This document shows, piece by piece, positions 9,303 to 17,313 of a stretch of DNA of 64,000 nt (positions are counted from its first letter, which is position 1; the number at the start of each line of letters is the position of its first letter). The stretch lies in contig NZ_JAQLFP010000006.1 of the NCBI RefSeq assembly GCF_028207065.1, positions 17,711 to 81,710 of the forward strand, written 5' to 3'. The position numbers and the translations under genes are program-made. The stretch comes from Collinsella aerofaciens (GTDB lineage Bacteria > Actinomycetota > Coriobacteriia > Coriobacteriales > Coriobacteriaceae). Under the pieces are notes generated by a model that saw nothing but the letters and a program-made list of their open reading frames with translations, searched no databases and was not told the origin of the DNA.

Positions 9303-10733
9303 ATGACGAACAAAGAGCTGGCTCAAAAGCTGCTGGACCTTTTGGGCGGTAAAGACAACGTGCTCGCAAACGCGGCGTGCATGACGCGCCTGCGCATGAC
9401 CGTCAAAGACACGGGCAGCGTCGACACGGAGGGTATTAAGGCACTCGACGGCGTGATGGGCTTGGTCGAGGACGACACGATGCAGATCGTGCTGGGGCCG
9501 GGCAAGGTGAATAAGGTGCTCGAGGAGTTCTCCAAGCTCACCGGCCTTGCGAAAGGCGTTGCCGACGAGAGCGTGGTTGACGCTGCGGCCACAAACAAGG
9601 CCGCGCAGAAGGCAAAGTACGAGTCCAAGCCGGTTCAGGCCTTCCTCAAGAAGATTTCCAATGTCTTCGTCGCCCTGCTTCCCGGCATCATTGCGGCTGG
9701 CCTCATCAACGGTATCTGCAACGTCATTAACGTCTCGACGGCAGGCGCGCTTGCAGGCGAGTGGTGGTACCAGGGCATTCGTTCCATGGGCTGGGCCCTG
9801 TTTGCCTATCTGCCCATCTTGGTGGGCTATAACGCGGCACGTGAGTTTGGCGGCTCCGCTGCGCTGGGCGGCATCGCCGGCATGATGTGTATCGCCAACA
9901 GTGCCATGCCCCTGCTTGCGCCTGGCGCGGCTGATCCTGCCACTGCCATTCTGCTGCCGCTCACCAATGCGCAGTACAACCCCGCAGCGGGCGGCATGAT
10001 CGCGGCTCTTATCGCTGGCGCATTTTTTGCCTGGATGGAGCGTCAGATTCGCAAGGTTATGCCCAACGCACTCGACACGTTCTTGTCCCCGCTGCTGGTG
10101 CTCATCATCGGCGCCTTTGCTCTGATGCTCGTCATCCAGCCGGTTGGCGCATGGCTGACGACGGCGATCTTTAGCGTCCTTACCTTTATCTTCGAGAAGC
10201 TGGGCGTCCTGGGCGGCTATATCCTGTCGGCAGGCTTCTTGCCGCTGGTTTCCGTCGGCCTGCATCAGGCGCTCACGCCGATCCACGCTATGCTCAACGA
10301 TCCCGACGGTGCTACCAAGGGCATCAATTACCTGCTTCCCATCCTTATGATGGCTGGCGGCGGCCAGGTCGGTGCCGGTCTGGCGCTGTACTTTAAGACC
10401 AAGAACGCCAAGCTCAAGAAGTACGTCGCAGAGTCCATTCCCGTTGGAATCCTCGGTGTGGGCGAGCCTCTGATGTATGCCGTTACGCTGCCGCTCGTTC
10501 GTCCGTTTGTGACGGCCTGCCTGGGTGCCGGATTTGGCGGCGCGCTCGCGGCGCTGCTTCACATCGGCACGGTTTCTCAGGGCGTTTCCGGTCTGTTTGG
10601 CCTGCTGATCGTCGTTCCAGGCCAGCAGCTCGGCTACGTTGCCGCTATGCTGCTTGCCTATGCCGCCGGCTTTGTCCTGACGTGGTTCTTTGGCGTCGAC
10701 GAGCAGAAGATCAACGAGTTCTTTGGCGAATAG
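9303..10733 (+). CDS. murP: PTS N-acetylmuramic acid transporter, EIIBC (MurP-like)
   Basis: This 476-residue PTS permease has an N-terminal EIIB domain and a C-terminal EIIC membrane domain. Cys26 in NAACMTRLRM is the phosphorylated EIIB residue. EIIC begins near residue 105 with hydrophobic segments and the family motif GVGEPLMYAV. Length and domain order match MurP. Its place between murQ and mupG makes MurNAc, or the MurNAc-GlcNAc disaccharide, the likely substrate. No EIIA domain is present, so an external Crr-type EIIA must supply phosphate; a stand-alone one lies at 39459-39971. The start has AAGGAGGAG directly upstream. The exact sugar is inferred from context. Confidence 0.88.
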   Translation: MTNKELAQKLLDLLGGKDNVLANAACMTRLRMTVKDTGSVDTEGIKALDGVMGLVEDDTMQIVLGPGKVNKVLEEFSKLTGLAKGVADESVVDAAATNKAAQKAKYESKPVQAFLKKISNVFVALLPGIIAAGLINGICNVINVSTAGALAGEWWYQGIRSMGWALFAYLPILVGYNAAREFGGSAALGGIAGMMCIANSAMPLLAPGAADPATAILLPLTNAQYNPAAGGMIAALIAGAFFAWMERQIRKVMPNALDTFLSPLLVLIIGAFALMLVIQPVGAWLTTAIFSVLTFIFEKLGVLGGYILSAGFLPLVSVGLHQALTPIHAMLNDPDGATKGINYLLPILMMAGGGQVGAGLALYFKTKNAKLKKYVAESIPVGILGVGEPLMYAVTLPLVRPFVTACLGAGFGGALAALLHIGTVSQGVSGLFGLLIVVPGQQLGYVAAMLLAYAAGFVLTWFFGVDEQKINEFFGE

Positions 10734-10800
10734 TTTGATATCGCGAGCCGTGTTGCTCAGGGCTCGCAGCGCGCGGCAGATTTCTTGATGCTATGGTTGT

Positions 10801-10835
10801 GCCGGCGGGGCTAACTGCTCCGCCGGCCTTTTTTA
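10801..10835 (+). terminator. terminator between murP and mupG
   Basis: GCCGGCGG pairs with CCGCCGGC and is followed by six T residues. It is followed directly by the mupG ribosome site, so mupG is transcribed by read-through or from its own promoter. A weaker GCGAGCC/GGCTCGC hairpin lies at 10743-10767. Confidence 0.75.
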
Positions 10836-10850
10836 AAGGAGCGTTGTAGC

Positions 10851-11903
10851 GTGAAAACGGGTATTTCGATTTATCTTTCCAGCCCTCTGCAGGATATTGA
10901 GCGGACGATTGAGCGTGGTGCCGCGGCGGGTGCGCGCTACGCGTTCACCTCACTGCATATTCCCGAGGATGGGGGAGCGGCGTATGCCGATAAGGTCCGT
11001 CATGTGCTGTCGCTGCTCTCCGCCCGCGGCATTGCGCTCACTGCCGATGTGGGGCCTCGCACGTGTGATTTGCTCGGGCTTGAGCGCATCGAGGACCTGC
11101 GCGATCTGGGGTTGGAATACCTTCGTTTGGACTATGGCTTTAGCGCCCAGCGGGTCGCGGAGCTGTCCGGTGTATTTCGCATTGTGGTCAATGCATCGAC
11201 GGTGAGTTCTGTTGAAATCGCATCGTGGCGTGAGGCCGGTGCCGATGTGACTCGTTTTGCCGCCTGCCACAATTTTTACCCCAAGCCTTATACCGGTTTA
11301 GCTCTGGAGGACATTGCTCGGGTGAATCTTCGTCTTGCGGCGCTTGGATTCGAAATCATGGCTTTTGTGCCGGGTGATGCCAACGTTCGCGGGCCGGTAT
11401 TCGAGGGACTGCCGACGGTCGAGGCGCAGCGCGGTCGCGCGTCAAAGGTTGCTCTCAATATGCTTGAGCTTGCACATGGCGCCGATTGCGACATTGTGTT
11501 GGTCGGCGACCCCGATCTTTCCGATGCGGGCTGGACGCAGTTTGCTCATGTTTCCGCCGGATACGTGGACCTGCAATGCGAGCTTGAGCCCGGTTATGCC
11601 TATGTACGTGGGCAGATTCATCACGACCGACCCGATTCGAGCACCCTCATCTTTAGGTCTCAGGAGTCGCGTACGACGCTTAAGCCGGATTCCGTGCCGA
11701 TGGATGCCGGTGCCGGCCTGCCGCGAAAGGCGGGGTCGATCGCTGTGAGCAATAGCGGCTATGGGCGCTACGAAGGCGAGCTTGAGATTGCGCGGGTCGA
11801 TCTTCCCGGTGACGAGCGCATGAACGTTGCGGGTCATATCACGCCCGAGGCAATGGAGCTGCTGCCGTTCATCAAACGCGGATTCGGGGTACGGTTCGTT
11901 TAG
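10851..11903 (+). CDS. mupG: 6-phospho-N-acetylmuramidase (DUF871 family, MupG-like)
   Basis: This 350-residue protein belongs to the DUF871 family. Its Staphylococcus aureus member MupG splits MurNAc 6-phosphate-GlcNAc in the cytoplasm into MurNAc 6-phosphate and GlcNAc. The N-terminal part (to about residue 235) looks like a TIM barrel and starts with the typical GISIYLS. It continues with LRLDYGF, VNASTVS and FAACHNFYPKPYTGL; the Asn and Tyr-rich segment is conserved in the family. The C-terminal 110 residues form the cyclophilin-like domain (PRKAGSIAVSNSGYGRYEGELEIARVDL; shown only as a position cue). Start is GTG with AAAGGAG upstream. Next to murQ and murP this completes a disaccharide recycling route. 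Confidence 0.88.
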   Translation: MKTGISIYLSSPLQDIERTIERGAAAGARYAFTSLHIPEDGGAAYADKVRHVLSLLSARGIALTADVGPRTCDLLGLERIEDLRDLGLEYLRLDYGFSAQRVAELSGVFRIVVNASTVSSVEIASWREAGADVTRFAACHNFYPKPYTGLALEDIARVNLRLAALGFEIMAFVPGDANVRGPVFEGLPTVEAQRGRASKVALNMLELAHGADCDIVLVGDPDLSDAGWTQFAHVSAGYVDLQCELEPGYAYVRGQIHHDRPDSSTLIFRSQESRTTLKPDSVPMDAGAGLPRKAGSIAVSNSGYGRYEGELEIARVDLPGDERMNVAGHITPEAMELLPFIKRGFGVRFV

Positions 11904-11995
11904 CGTGTGACCCGTGGGCTACAATTGGCCCATCATGCGAAGGCGCCTCGTGTGGCGTGTGCCTGCGTTGGCCGATCTATATTCGGAGGATTTCC

Positions 11996-12355
11996 ATGAC
12001 CGTACTGTTTGTTGAATATCCCAAGTGCTCGACCTGTAAGAAGGCCAAGGCATGGCTGGACGAACACGGGGTAGAGTATATCGACCGCGATATCGTTTTG
12101 GACAATCCCGCGGCTGATGAGCTTGCGACCTGGATTGCTCGTTCGGGACTGCCGGTGCGGCGCTTCTTTAATTCGTCGGGCATGAAATATCGAGAGCTGG
12201 GCCTGAAGGCACGTCTAGATGCGGGCATGACGGATCGGGAGTGCTACGAGCTGCTGGCGACCGACGGCATGCTGGTCAAGCGCCCACTGCTGGTGGGCGA
12301 CGACTTTGCGATTCCCGGCTTTAGGGAATCGGCTTGGGTCGAGGCGTTGCTGTAG
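11996..12355 (+). CDS. ArsC/Spx-family thioredoxin-fold protein
   Basis: This 119-residue protein has the ArsC/Spx/YffB fold. It contains the N-terminal redox motif CSTC (Cys11 and Cys14) in YPKCSTCKKAKAWL, a VLDNPAADEL helix start, the FFNSSGMKYRELGLK segment typical of YffB-like proteins, and a C-terminal MLVKRPLLV, which carries the conserved Arg and Pro. Family members include arsenate reductases and the regulator Spx. Most YffB-type homologues have no proven arsenate activity and no ars genes lie nearby, so a thiol-disulfide or glutathione-related role is equally possible. ATG at 11996 has CGGAGGA upstream. Confidence 0.8.
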   Translation: MTVLFVEYPKCSTCKKAKAWLDEHGVEYIDRDIVLDNPAADELATWIARSGLPVRRFFNSSGMKYRELGLKARLDAGMTDRECYELLATDGMLVKRPLLVGDDFAIPGFRESAWVEALL

Positions 12356-12427
12356 CGGCTGCGGAAAGTGCGACCCGTTTTGAGTGCTCAGGGTGGGACG
12401 TGTTTTCCATCGGCGGGCTCGCTCGGC

Positions 12428-12838
12428 TCAATCCTCGAGCTGTGCCCATTCGTGCGGATCGTAGACCTTTACGTGCTTGTTGGGCTTGCCGCTCCAGTAC
12501 TCCTCGTCCATAAAGGGCAGATATGCCTGAACACCGGGGCAGATAAAGGGAATCCGCTGCTGTTGCAGTCGCTCGCGCTGTCGCTGCTCCAGGTGCGCCT
12601 CGGATATGACAGTCGGCATACCGGACAGCTCGACGAGGCTTGCCTGGATTCGCTTAAGGTCGGGGAGTCCCGCGTGCCATGACATCCGCATGATCAAAAA
12701 GGATGCACGGCGGTATTTTGCCTGCATCACCGTGATGGCGGGGCGCAGAGTGGGATGGATTTTGTCCCGTTCGGGCCAAAGGTCAGCAGTGATCTCGAGG
12801 CCCAGGGTCTCCCATAGGTAATCAAGCTCTTCGTCCAT
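12428..12838 (-). CDS. hypothetical protein, possibly truncated relative of an HTH regulator
   Basis: I do not firmly recognise this 136-residue protein. The segment LEQRQRERLQQQRIPFICPGVQAYLPFM resembles a conserved stretch in a group of MarR-annotated proteins (of the form RKRLIE-IPFVVPG-Q-YLP), which have a winged-helix domain after it. Here the protein ends about 30 residues later (NKHVKVYDPHEWAQLED), so any such domain is missing. It could be a degraded copy or a stand-alone version. It is rich in Arg, Gln and Leu, with no signal peptide or membrane segment. It is convergent with the ArsC-like gene. Its own promoter would lie in the 12839-13031 gap. Confidence 0.55.
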   Translation of the reverse strand: MDEELDYLWETLGLEITADLWPERDKIHPTLRPAITVMQAKYRRASFLIMRMSWHAGLPDLKRIQASLVELSGMPTVISEAHLEQRQRERLQQQRIPFICPGVQAYLPFMDEEYWSGKPNKHVKVYDPHEWAQLED

Positions 12839-13031
12839 GGCGCCTCGATATCTACGTGATCATTGATACTTCGATTGTGTTGCCTGGTGCTATCGTTTTC
12901 GCGGTAGAATCTGCCAACGGTTGACGGCTACCGCTCGCGGCGTTTTGCCCTTCGTGTGCAGCGGTCGACTTCACAGGTCCTTCACGTGTTGGCCGTATTT
13001 GACTGAATTTCAAAAAAGTCAAAATTGGGGC

Positions 13032-13060
13032 TTGCGTCACGGCCGGACTTCCCGTATATT
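13032..13060 (+). promoter_or_regulatory. promoter of the tRNA-Gln/tRNA-Glu unit
   Basis: A -35 element TTGCGT (13032-13037) and a -10 element TATATT (13055-13060) are separated by 17 bp, 44 bp before the tRNA-Gln gene. The spacing and position suit a strong sigma-70-type promoter. Confidence 0.65.
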
Positions 13061-13104
13061 TCTTTCTTGCGCAAAGGCACAGCCGAGCGCAGCGATGCAG
13101 TCAT

Positions 13105-13178
13105 TGGGATGTCGTCTAATGGCAGGACAGCGGATTCTGGTTCCGTCAATGGGGGTTCGACTCCCTCCATCCCAGCCA
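13105..13178 (+). tRNA. tRNA-Gln (CTG anticodon)
   Basis: A complete cloverleaf is visible: acceptor arms TGGGATG and CATCCCA, an anticodon stem GCGGA/TCCGT around loop TTCTGGT with anticodon CTG, and a T-arm with GGTTCGACT. The discriminator is G and CCA is encoded (13176-13178). It reads glutamine codon CAG. Confidence 0.93.
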
Positions 13179-13195
13179 TTGCATTTGCTACATAT

Positions 13196-13272
13196 GGCCC
13201 GTTCGTCTAGCGGTTTAGGACGCCGCCCTCTCAAGGCGGAGATCACCAGTTCGAATCTGGTACGGGCTACCA
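13196..13272 (+). tRNA. tRNA-Glu (CTC anticodon)
   Basis: Acceptor arms GGCCCGT and ACGGGCT pair, with one G-U pair at the end. The anticodon stem CCGCC/GGCGG encloses loop CTCTCAA with anticodon CTC, and the T-arm contains AGTTCGAATCT. CCA is encoded at 13270-13272. It follows tRNA-Gln by 17 bp and is probably co-transcribed. Confidence 0.94.
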
Positions 13273-13282
13273 AAATTGAACG

Positions 13283-13310
13283 CCCGGGCCTCGTAAGAGA
13301 CCCGGGTTTT
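13283..13310 (+). terminator. terminator of the tRNA unit
   Basis: Two CCCGGG blocks with an inner CTC/GAG pairing form the stem, followed by TTTT, 10 bp after tRNA-Glu. Confidence 0.8.
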
Positions 13311-13369
13311 GTGTATTGACCGATATTTAAGGCGCGCGTTGAGTCTGCCGCCCGGACCGAGGAGTTGTC

Positions 13370-14287
13370 ATGGACCTGCCTATCAGCTTGGAAGACATCA
13401 CGTATGCCGAGAACTATCTGGCGCAGGGCGACCTGGCTACGGCGACGCCGCTGCTTGAGCGTCTGGTGGAGCTCGCCGAGGAGTATATCGACGCTGAGTG
13501 CAAGACGGAGGAGAAGCGCCAGTACTTTAGCTTCGACAGCAAGTTTGAGCGCCTGGCCTATCGCCGCGTGGAGAAGGATCCGCGCGAGCTGGTGCAGGTC
13601 GAGGTTCCCTTTGACCGCCTGTACTCCGACATGGCGTTTGCCTACATTCGCCAGCAGGATTATGTGAGTGCTCGGAATGCCCTGATGCAGGCCGTGCGTT
13701 GGGATCCCATGAACTGCAACTATCGCTTGGACTTGGCCGAGCTGTTCCGCGCGCTCGAGGACAAGCAGGAGTGGGCATCGCTCTCGTTCTCGGTGCTGGA
13801 GCGCGCGAGCGACGGTAAGTGCGCCGCACGTGCCTACACCAACTTGGGTCAGTACTTCTTGGAGCCCGAGACCGAGAACATTTCGGCAGCCGTGGGCTGC
13901 GCGCGTCTGGCGCTGCGCCTGGCGCCCAATGATGCGCATACGACGCGCCTGCTCAACAAGATCCATACCACCTATCCGGATGCCGCGGACGAGAGTGACG
14001 ACCATGTGATGGGTGAGCTCGCCCTGCAGGGCGTGCCGACCTCGCCTTCGGCCGAGATCGCCATCTGCCTGATCATGTGCGCGACCGATGCTGCAAGCGA
14101 CGGCGACAAGCAGGAGGCTACGCGTCTGACGGTCCGTGCCCGCGACCTGGTGGGCGAGGAGGCATGCGCGGCGATTATCAAGCTGGTGCGCGAGAGCGAT
14201 GCCGAGCTTAATGCCGAGCGCAGGGCAAAGCGCGAGGCTGCGGGCTCAAACGCCGATGGCGCCAAGGAGGCCGGCGATGCCCAGTAA
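13370..14287 (+). CDS. tetratricopeptide-repeat protein
   Basis: This soluble 305-residue protein is built of helical pairs that look like divergent tetratricopeptide repeats: AENYLAQGDLATATPLLERLVELA near the N-terminus, AFAYIRQQDYVSARNALMQAVRWDPMN near residues 90-115, and AVGCARLALRLAPND near 180-195. Such repeats are protein-binding scaffolds; no catalytic motif is visible. The C-terminus is charged and Ala-rich (AERRAKREAAGSNADGAKEAGD). ATG follows a GAGGAG site. The last 11 bases overlap the smpB start, so the two are probably translated together, but no partner or pathway can be named. Confidence 0.8.
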   Translation: MDLPISLEDITYAENYLAQGDLATATPLLERLVELAEEYIDAECKTEEKRQYFSFDSKFERLAYRRVEKDPRELVQVEVPFDRLYSDMAFAYIRQQDYVSARNALMQAVRWDPMNCNYRLDLAELFRALEDKQEWASLSFSVLERASDGKCAARAYTNLGQYFLEPETENISAAVGCARLALRLAPNDAHTTRLLNKIHTTYPDAADESDDHVMGELALQGVPTSPSAEIAICLIMCATDAASDGDKQEATRLTVRARDLVGEEACAAIIKLVRESDAELNAERRAKREAAGSNADGAKEAGDAQ

Positions 14288-14747
14288 GCGCGAGCGCAAG
14301 CTCATTTCCAAGAATCGCTCGGCACATCACGAGTACTTTATCGATGAGACGTTTGAGTGCGGTATTGAGCTGAGCGGCACCGAGGTCAAGTCGATTCGCG
14401 AGCGCGCCTGCCAGATCACCGATACCTTTGCATTGATTCGTGGCGGTGAGTGCTGGCTCGTCGGCCTGCATATCCACCCTTATAGCCATGGTGGCGTGTG
14501 GAATCGCGATCCCGACCGTCGGCGCCGTCTGCTGCTGCACCGCAAGGAGATCGACTTTCTTGACGGCAAACTTCGCAACCGTGGTTATGCGCTGGTTCCG
14601 TTGGAGCTCTACTTTAATACCGACGGTCGCGTAAAACTGCTGCTGGGCCTAGGCCGCGGCAAGAAGCTTTACGACAAGCGCGAGGATATGGCCAAGCGCG
14701 ATGTCCAGCGCGAGATCGACCGCGCCCTCAAGGAGCGCAATCGCTAG
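14277..14747 (+). CDS. smpB: SsrA-binding protein SmpB
   Basis: SmpB is the 156-residue protein that brings tmRNA to stalled ribosomes in trans-translation. The sequence is clearly SmpB: KLISKNRSAHHEYFIDETFECGIELSGTEVKSIR at the N-terminus, the LHIHPYSHGG strand, and the C-terminal tail GLGRGKKLYDKREDMAKRDVQREIDRALK, which enters the decoding centre. The ATG lies within the end of the TPR gene, with AAGGAGG seven bases upstream. RNase R, which works with it, is upstream but in a separate unit. I saw no tmRNA gene directly after it; an inverted repeat follows instead. Confidence 0.97.
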   Translation: MPSKRERKLISKNRSAHHEYFIDETFECGIELSGTEVKSIRERACQITDTFALIRGGECWLVGLHIHPYSHGGVWNRDPDRRRRLLLHRKEIDFLDGKLRNRGYALVPLELYFNTDGRVKLLLGLGRGKKLYDKREDMAKRDVQREIDRALKERNR

Positions 14748-14759
14748 GCGTTCTGTATA

Positions 14760-14826
14760 AGTTGCGGTGGAATACGGACTGTTTTGCCTGTTTGAGGGGC
14801 TATTCAGTCCTTATTTCACCGCAACT
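14760..14826. repeat. inverted repeat after smpB
   Basis: Two 22-bp arms (14760-14781 and 14805-14826) with two mismatches surround a 23-bp centre. It starts 12 bp after the smpB stop and has no T-run, so it is a palindromic repeat and not a simple terminator. Confidence 0.8.
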
Positions 14827-14874
14827 GCGGGCGTCTCATCTTGCTTATACTGTTTTGACACATATGTCTCAAAG

Positions 14875-14904
14875 GTGGTGTCCGTTGTGGGCGCCGCCTT
14901 TTTT
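14875..14904 (+). terminator. terminator before flavin reductase gene
   Basis: GGTGGTG can pair with CGCCGCC using G-U pairs, followed by six T residues. It probably ends the TPR-smpB transcript. Confidence 0.55.
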
Positions 14905-14955
14905 GTGGGTACATACATCCATGAGGTTCCAACCCGGGTTAGGGGAGTGATTGTT

Positions 14956-15459
14956 ATGGACAAAACTGCGTTCTTTACCATGCCGAGCGGTCTGTACGTG
15001 GTGAGCGCCGCGGCAGACGGGCTGCGCGCCGGCTGCGTCATCAACACTGCGGTGCAGGTGACGTCCATGCCGCCGCGCATTTCGGTTGCCGTGAACAAGG
15101 ACAACGTCACCTCGGGCGTCATCGCTTCGGCCAAAGCGTTCGCGCTGACCGTGATCGATCAGACCGCCGATATGCTCTACATCGGTAACTTTGGGTTCCG
15201 CACTAGCAGCGATTATGACAAGTTTGCCAAATACGAGACCCGCGAGACGGCTCTGGGCATGCCCTATGTGCCCGAGCACGCGGCGGCCCTGTTTAGCTGC
15301 CATTTGATCGACACTGTGGATGTTGGCACGCATCTACTGTTTATCGGCGAGGTCGAGGATGCCGAGCGCTTGAGTGACGAGACGCCGCTCACCTACGATT
15401 ACTACCATAAGGTCCTGAAGGGCAAGACGCCTCCGAAGGCGTCCTCGTATCAAGGCTAG
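14956..15459 (+). CDS. flavin reductase-like FMN-binding protein
   Basis: This 167-residue protein has the FMN-binding split-barrel fold of the flavin-reductase / flavoredoxin family. It begins with the typical FFTMPSGLYVVSAAADG; VTSMPPRISVAVNKDN is the FMN-phosphate-binding region, followed by FGFRTSSDYDKFAKYE and a C-terminal TYDYYHKVLKGKTPPKASSY. In anaerobes, homologues form the N-terminal part of high-molecular-weight rubredoxin, which passes electrons from NAD(P)H to rubredoxin and on to oxygen-detoxifying flavoproteins. A rubredoxin gene lies 90 bp downstream, which supports that role. ATG at 14956 has AGGGGAG upstream; the frame is open further upstream but without homology. Confidence 0.87.
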   Translation: MDKTAFFTMPSGLYVVSAAADGLRAGCVINTAVQVTSMPPRISVAVNKDNVTSGVIASAKAFALTVIDQTADMLYIGNFGFRTSSDYDKFAKYETRETALGMPYVPEHAAALFSCHLIDTVDVGTHLLFIGEVEDAERLSDETPLTYDYYHKVLKGKTPPKASSYQG

Positions 15460-15476
15460 AAATGTTTTAAAAATAC

Positions 15477-15504
15477 TTGCATTATATTATTGAGAATCTA
15501 TACT
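15477..15504 (+). promoter_or_regulatory. promoter of rubredoxin gene
   Basis: TTGCAT (15477-15482) and TATACT (15499-15504) are 16 bp apart in an AT-rich stretch, 45 bp upstream of the rubredoxin start. Rubredoxin therefore probably has its own promoter. Confidence 0.6.
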
Positions 15505-15548
15505 GATAAATGAAGTACATCACCAGTCGCGTTTGAGAGGAGAACATC

Positions 15549-15692
15549 ATGGCTGAGGAGAAGAAGACGTATAAGTTCGTGTGCGTCGTTTGCGGTTACG
15601 AGGTTGAGGTCGATACGCCCGAGCTGCCCGAGGATTATGTGTGCCCGGTGTGCGGCGTCGGTCCCGATCAGTTTGAGCTCGTCGAGGAGTAG
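15549..15692 (+). CDS. rubredoxin
   Basis: This 47-residue protein carries one iron bound by four cysteines: Cys12 and Cys15 in [11 protein letters not shown], and Cys32 and Cys35 in [14 protein letters not shown]. It is a one-electron carrier, typically from flavin reductase to superoxide reductase, rubrerythrin or flavodiiron proteins. It is slightly shorter than the usual 52-54 residues and lacks the central Trp and Pro pattern of classical clostridial rubredoxins, so it resembles the rubredoxin domain of fused proteins. ATG follows GAGAGGAG by a good distance. The flavin reductase gene upstream is its likely partner, and a hairpin ends the unit. Confidence 0.88.
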   Translation: MAEEKKTYKFVCVVCGYEVEVDTPELPEDYVCPVCGVGPDQFELVEE

Positions 15693-15731
15693 CTCGCAGA
15701 CACACGGCGAAAGCCGAACATAGCTCTGTCC

Positions 15732-15765
15732 AAGGGCCTCGGTCGAATTCTCGGCCGGGGTCCTT
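15732..15765 (+). terminator. terminator of rubredoxin gene
   Basis: A GGGCCTCGGTCGA stem pairs with TCGGCCGGGGTCC using a few G-U pairs, around an ATTC loop, followed by TTTT. It runs into the repeat at 15759. Confidence 0.6.
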
Positions 15766-15787
15766 TTCCTCCGCCCCCAAGGGATCA
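15759..15787. repeat. copy of dispersed TTTTCCTCC repeat
   Basis: TTTTCCTCCGCCCCCAAGGG followed by ATCA matches sequences at 50288-50317 and, in both orientations, at 63930-64000. It is a dispersed intergenic repeat; function unknown. Confidence 0.65.
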
Positions 15788-15834
15788 CGGTTGCTGTTGA
15801 CCGATCCTGTCTGTTGTGAGTCCGACCGACCTTT

Positions 15835-15972
15835 TGTCTCAATCTGTAACATCTAACGGTGGAAATTGGGCCCACTTGTTACATATCGAGACAAACCAAA
15901 ACCGTCCGGCAGAAGATCTCAATCTGTAACATCTAGACATCGAAAGCGGGTCTAGATGTTACAGATCGAGAC
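15835..15972. repeat. two-copy array of 59-bp palindromes (locus a)
   Basis: Two palindromes, 15835-15893 and 15915-15972, each have left arm TGTCTCAATCTGTAAC (second copy GATCTC...) and right arm GTTACAKATCGAGAC. Their starts are 80 bp apart. In the second copy the arms continue through ATCTAGA. The array is 27 bp beyond the stop of mntH on the other strand. The same family occurs at 24740, 26061, 31577 and, as a half copy, 35198. Confidence 0.9.
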
Positions 15973-15999
15973 GTTTGCCTGAGTAGGTGCCCCGCCCCA

Positions 16000-17256
16000 T
16001 TACATCCCTGTCAACAACACGACATCGAGAATCGTCACGACGACACCGATCCCTGCGAGCAACGCGTTGAGCGGGCGCGAATTGGCGTATTTGCCCATGA
16101 CGCGGGGTGAACTGGTGAGCCGTATGAGCACAAAGACCGTAATCGGCAGTTGAAGCGACAGCAGTGCCTGACTCCAGATGAGACCTTCAAAAGGATTTGA
16201 GACGACCAGGCATGCCGTCACTGCGCCGACGAAACAGGCCGCCACCCCGATCGAGGAATGTCGGTCGTGGATGTCGTATTCCTCGTCGAACATGCCCGCA
16301 GTGATGGTGCCTGCCGCCATGCCCGCCGTCACGCTACTCGAGAGACCCGCGAACAGCAGCGCTACCGCAAAGATGGTCGAGCTCGCCGGGCCCAAGATGG
16401 GGGAGAGCGTGGCCGCTGCGACGGCGAGGTCGTCTACGACAATGCCGTGCGCAAAGAAGGTCGTTGCGGCCAGGATGACCATGGCCGAGTTGATTGCCCA
16501 GCCCACGCCCATCGAAAAGAGCGTGTCGAAGAGCTCATAGCGCAGACGTTCTTCGATAACCTGCTCGCCTTGGCCTTCGAAGTGCATGGATTGGATGACC
16601 TCGGAGTGCAGAAAAAGGTTGTGTGGCATAACGACCGCACCCAGAACGCTCACGATAATCGCGGCAGAGCCAGTGGGCATACTAGGCGTGATCCAGCTTG
16701 CGGCGGCTTGCGGCCAGTCGACCTTGACTAGTGCAAGCTCGGCCAAAAACGAGAGTCCTACCACGCCTACGAAGGCGATGATCCAGCGTTCGGCATGCTT
16801 GTAGGAGTTCGTCATGAGCATCGCCATCGATACTGCCGCCACGATGACGCAGCCCGCGCGCACGGGCAGCCCAAAGAGCATTTGAAGGGCAATCGCGCCA
16901 CCCAGGACTTCGGCCATGGCGGTGGCGACAGTCGCGAGATAGGCGCTGCCGAGCACCGCGCGTCCCACGATGCGGGGGAGAAAGCGGGTCGTGGCCTCGG
17001 CAAGGCAGGCACCCGTGGCGATACCCAGGTGCGCCGCGTTGTGCTGCAGCGCAATGAGCATAATCGTGGACAGCGTGACGATCCACAACAGCGCGTAGCC
17101 AAACTGCGAGCCCGCGGCCATGTTGGAGGCCCAGTTGCCCGGGTCGATAAAGCCGACGGTCACGAGCAGCCCGGGGCCGATATGCCGCGCAATGTCTAGG
17201 CCTCCGTGACCACCGGTGCGTCGGGAGCCAAAGTGTTGTTTGAGATGGTTGAGCAT
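16000..17256 (-). CDS. mntH: NRAMP-family manganese/divalent metal transporter
   Basis: This 418-residue membrane protein is an NRAMP transporter that brings Mn2+ (and often Fe2+) into the cell with protons. The metal-binding DPGN of helix 1 is at residues 38-41 (GFIDPGNWASNMAAG) and the partner motif MPHNLFLHSEV is in helix 6. About eleven hydrophobic segments are visible, matching the family. The QHNAAHLGIATGACLAEA region is also typical. The gene is alone on the minus strand and divergent from gltB. An imperfect inverted repeat upstream could be a metalloregulator site. Metal preference cannot be fixed from sequence, although DPGN with the helix 6 Met favours Mn and Fe. Confidence 0.93.
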   Translation of the reverse strand: MLNHLKQHFGSRRTGGHGGLDIARHIGPGLLVTVGFIDPGNWASNMAAGSQFGYALLWIVTLSTIMLIALQHNAAHLGIATGACLAEATTRFLPRIVGRAVLGSAYLATVATAMAEVLGGAIALQMLFGLPVRAGCVIVAAVSMAMLMTNSYKHAERWIIAFVGVVGLSFLAELALVKVDWPQAAASWITPSMPTGSAAIIVSVLGAVVMPHNLFLHSEVIQSMHFEGQGEQVIEERLRYELFDTLFSMGVGWAINSAMVILAATTFFAHGIVVDDLAVAAATLSPILGPASSTIFAVALLFAGLSSSVTAGMAAGTITAGMFDEEYDIHDRHSSIGVAACFVGAVTACLVVSNPFEGLIWSQALLSLQLPITVFVLIRLTSSPRVMGKYANSRPLNALLAGIGVVVTILDVVLLTGM

Positions 17257-17313
17257 GGTCGATTCCTGTGTATGGGCGACGTGCCGTTTGCTTGACGCCG
17301 CAAAGGATACCCG

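Noticed and set aside
14748..14955. tmRNA gene next to smpB
   Set aside because: No acceptor-stem ends, tag-peptide frame or tRNA-like T-arm could be found; the region is a palindrome and a terminator.
15483..15510. PerR/Fur box over the rubredoxin promoter
   Set aside because: The AT-rich TATTATTGAGAATC stretch is only loosely similar to either consensus and not symmetric enough to call.
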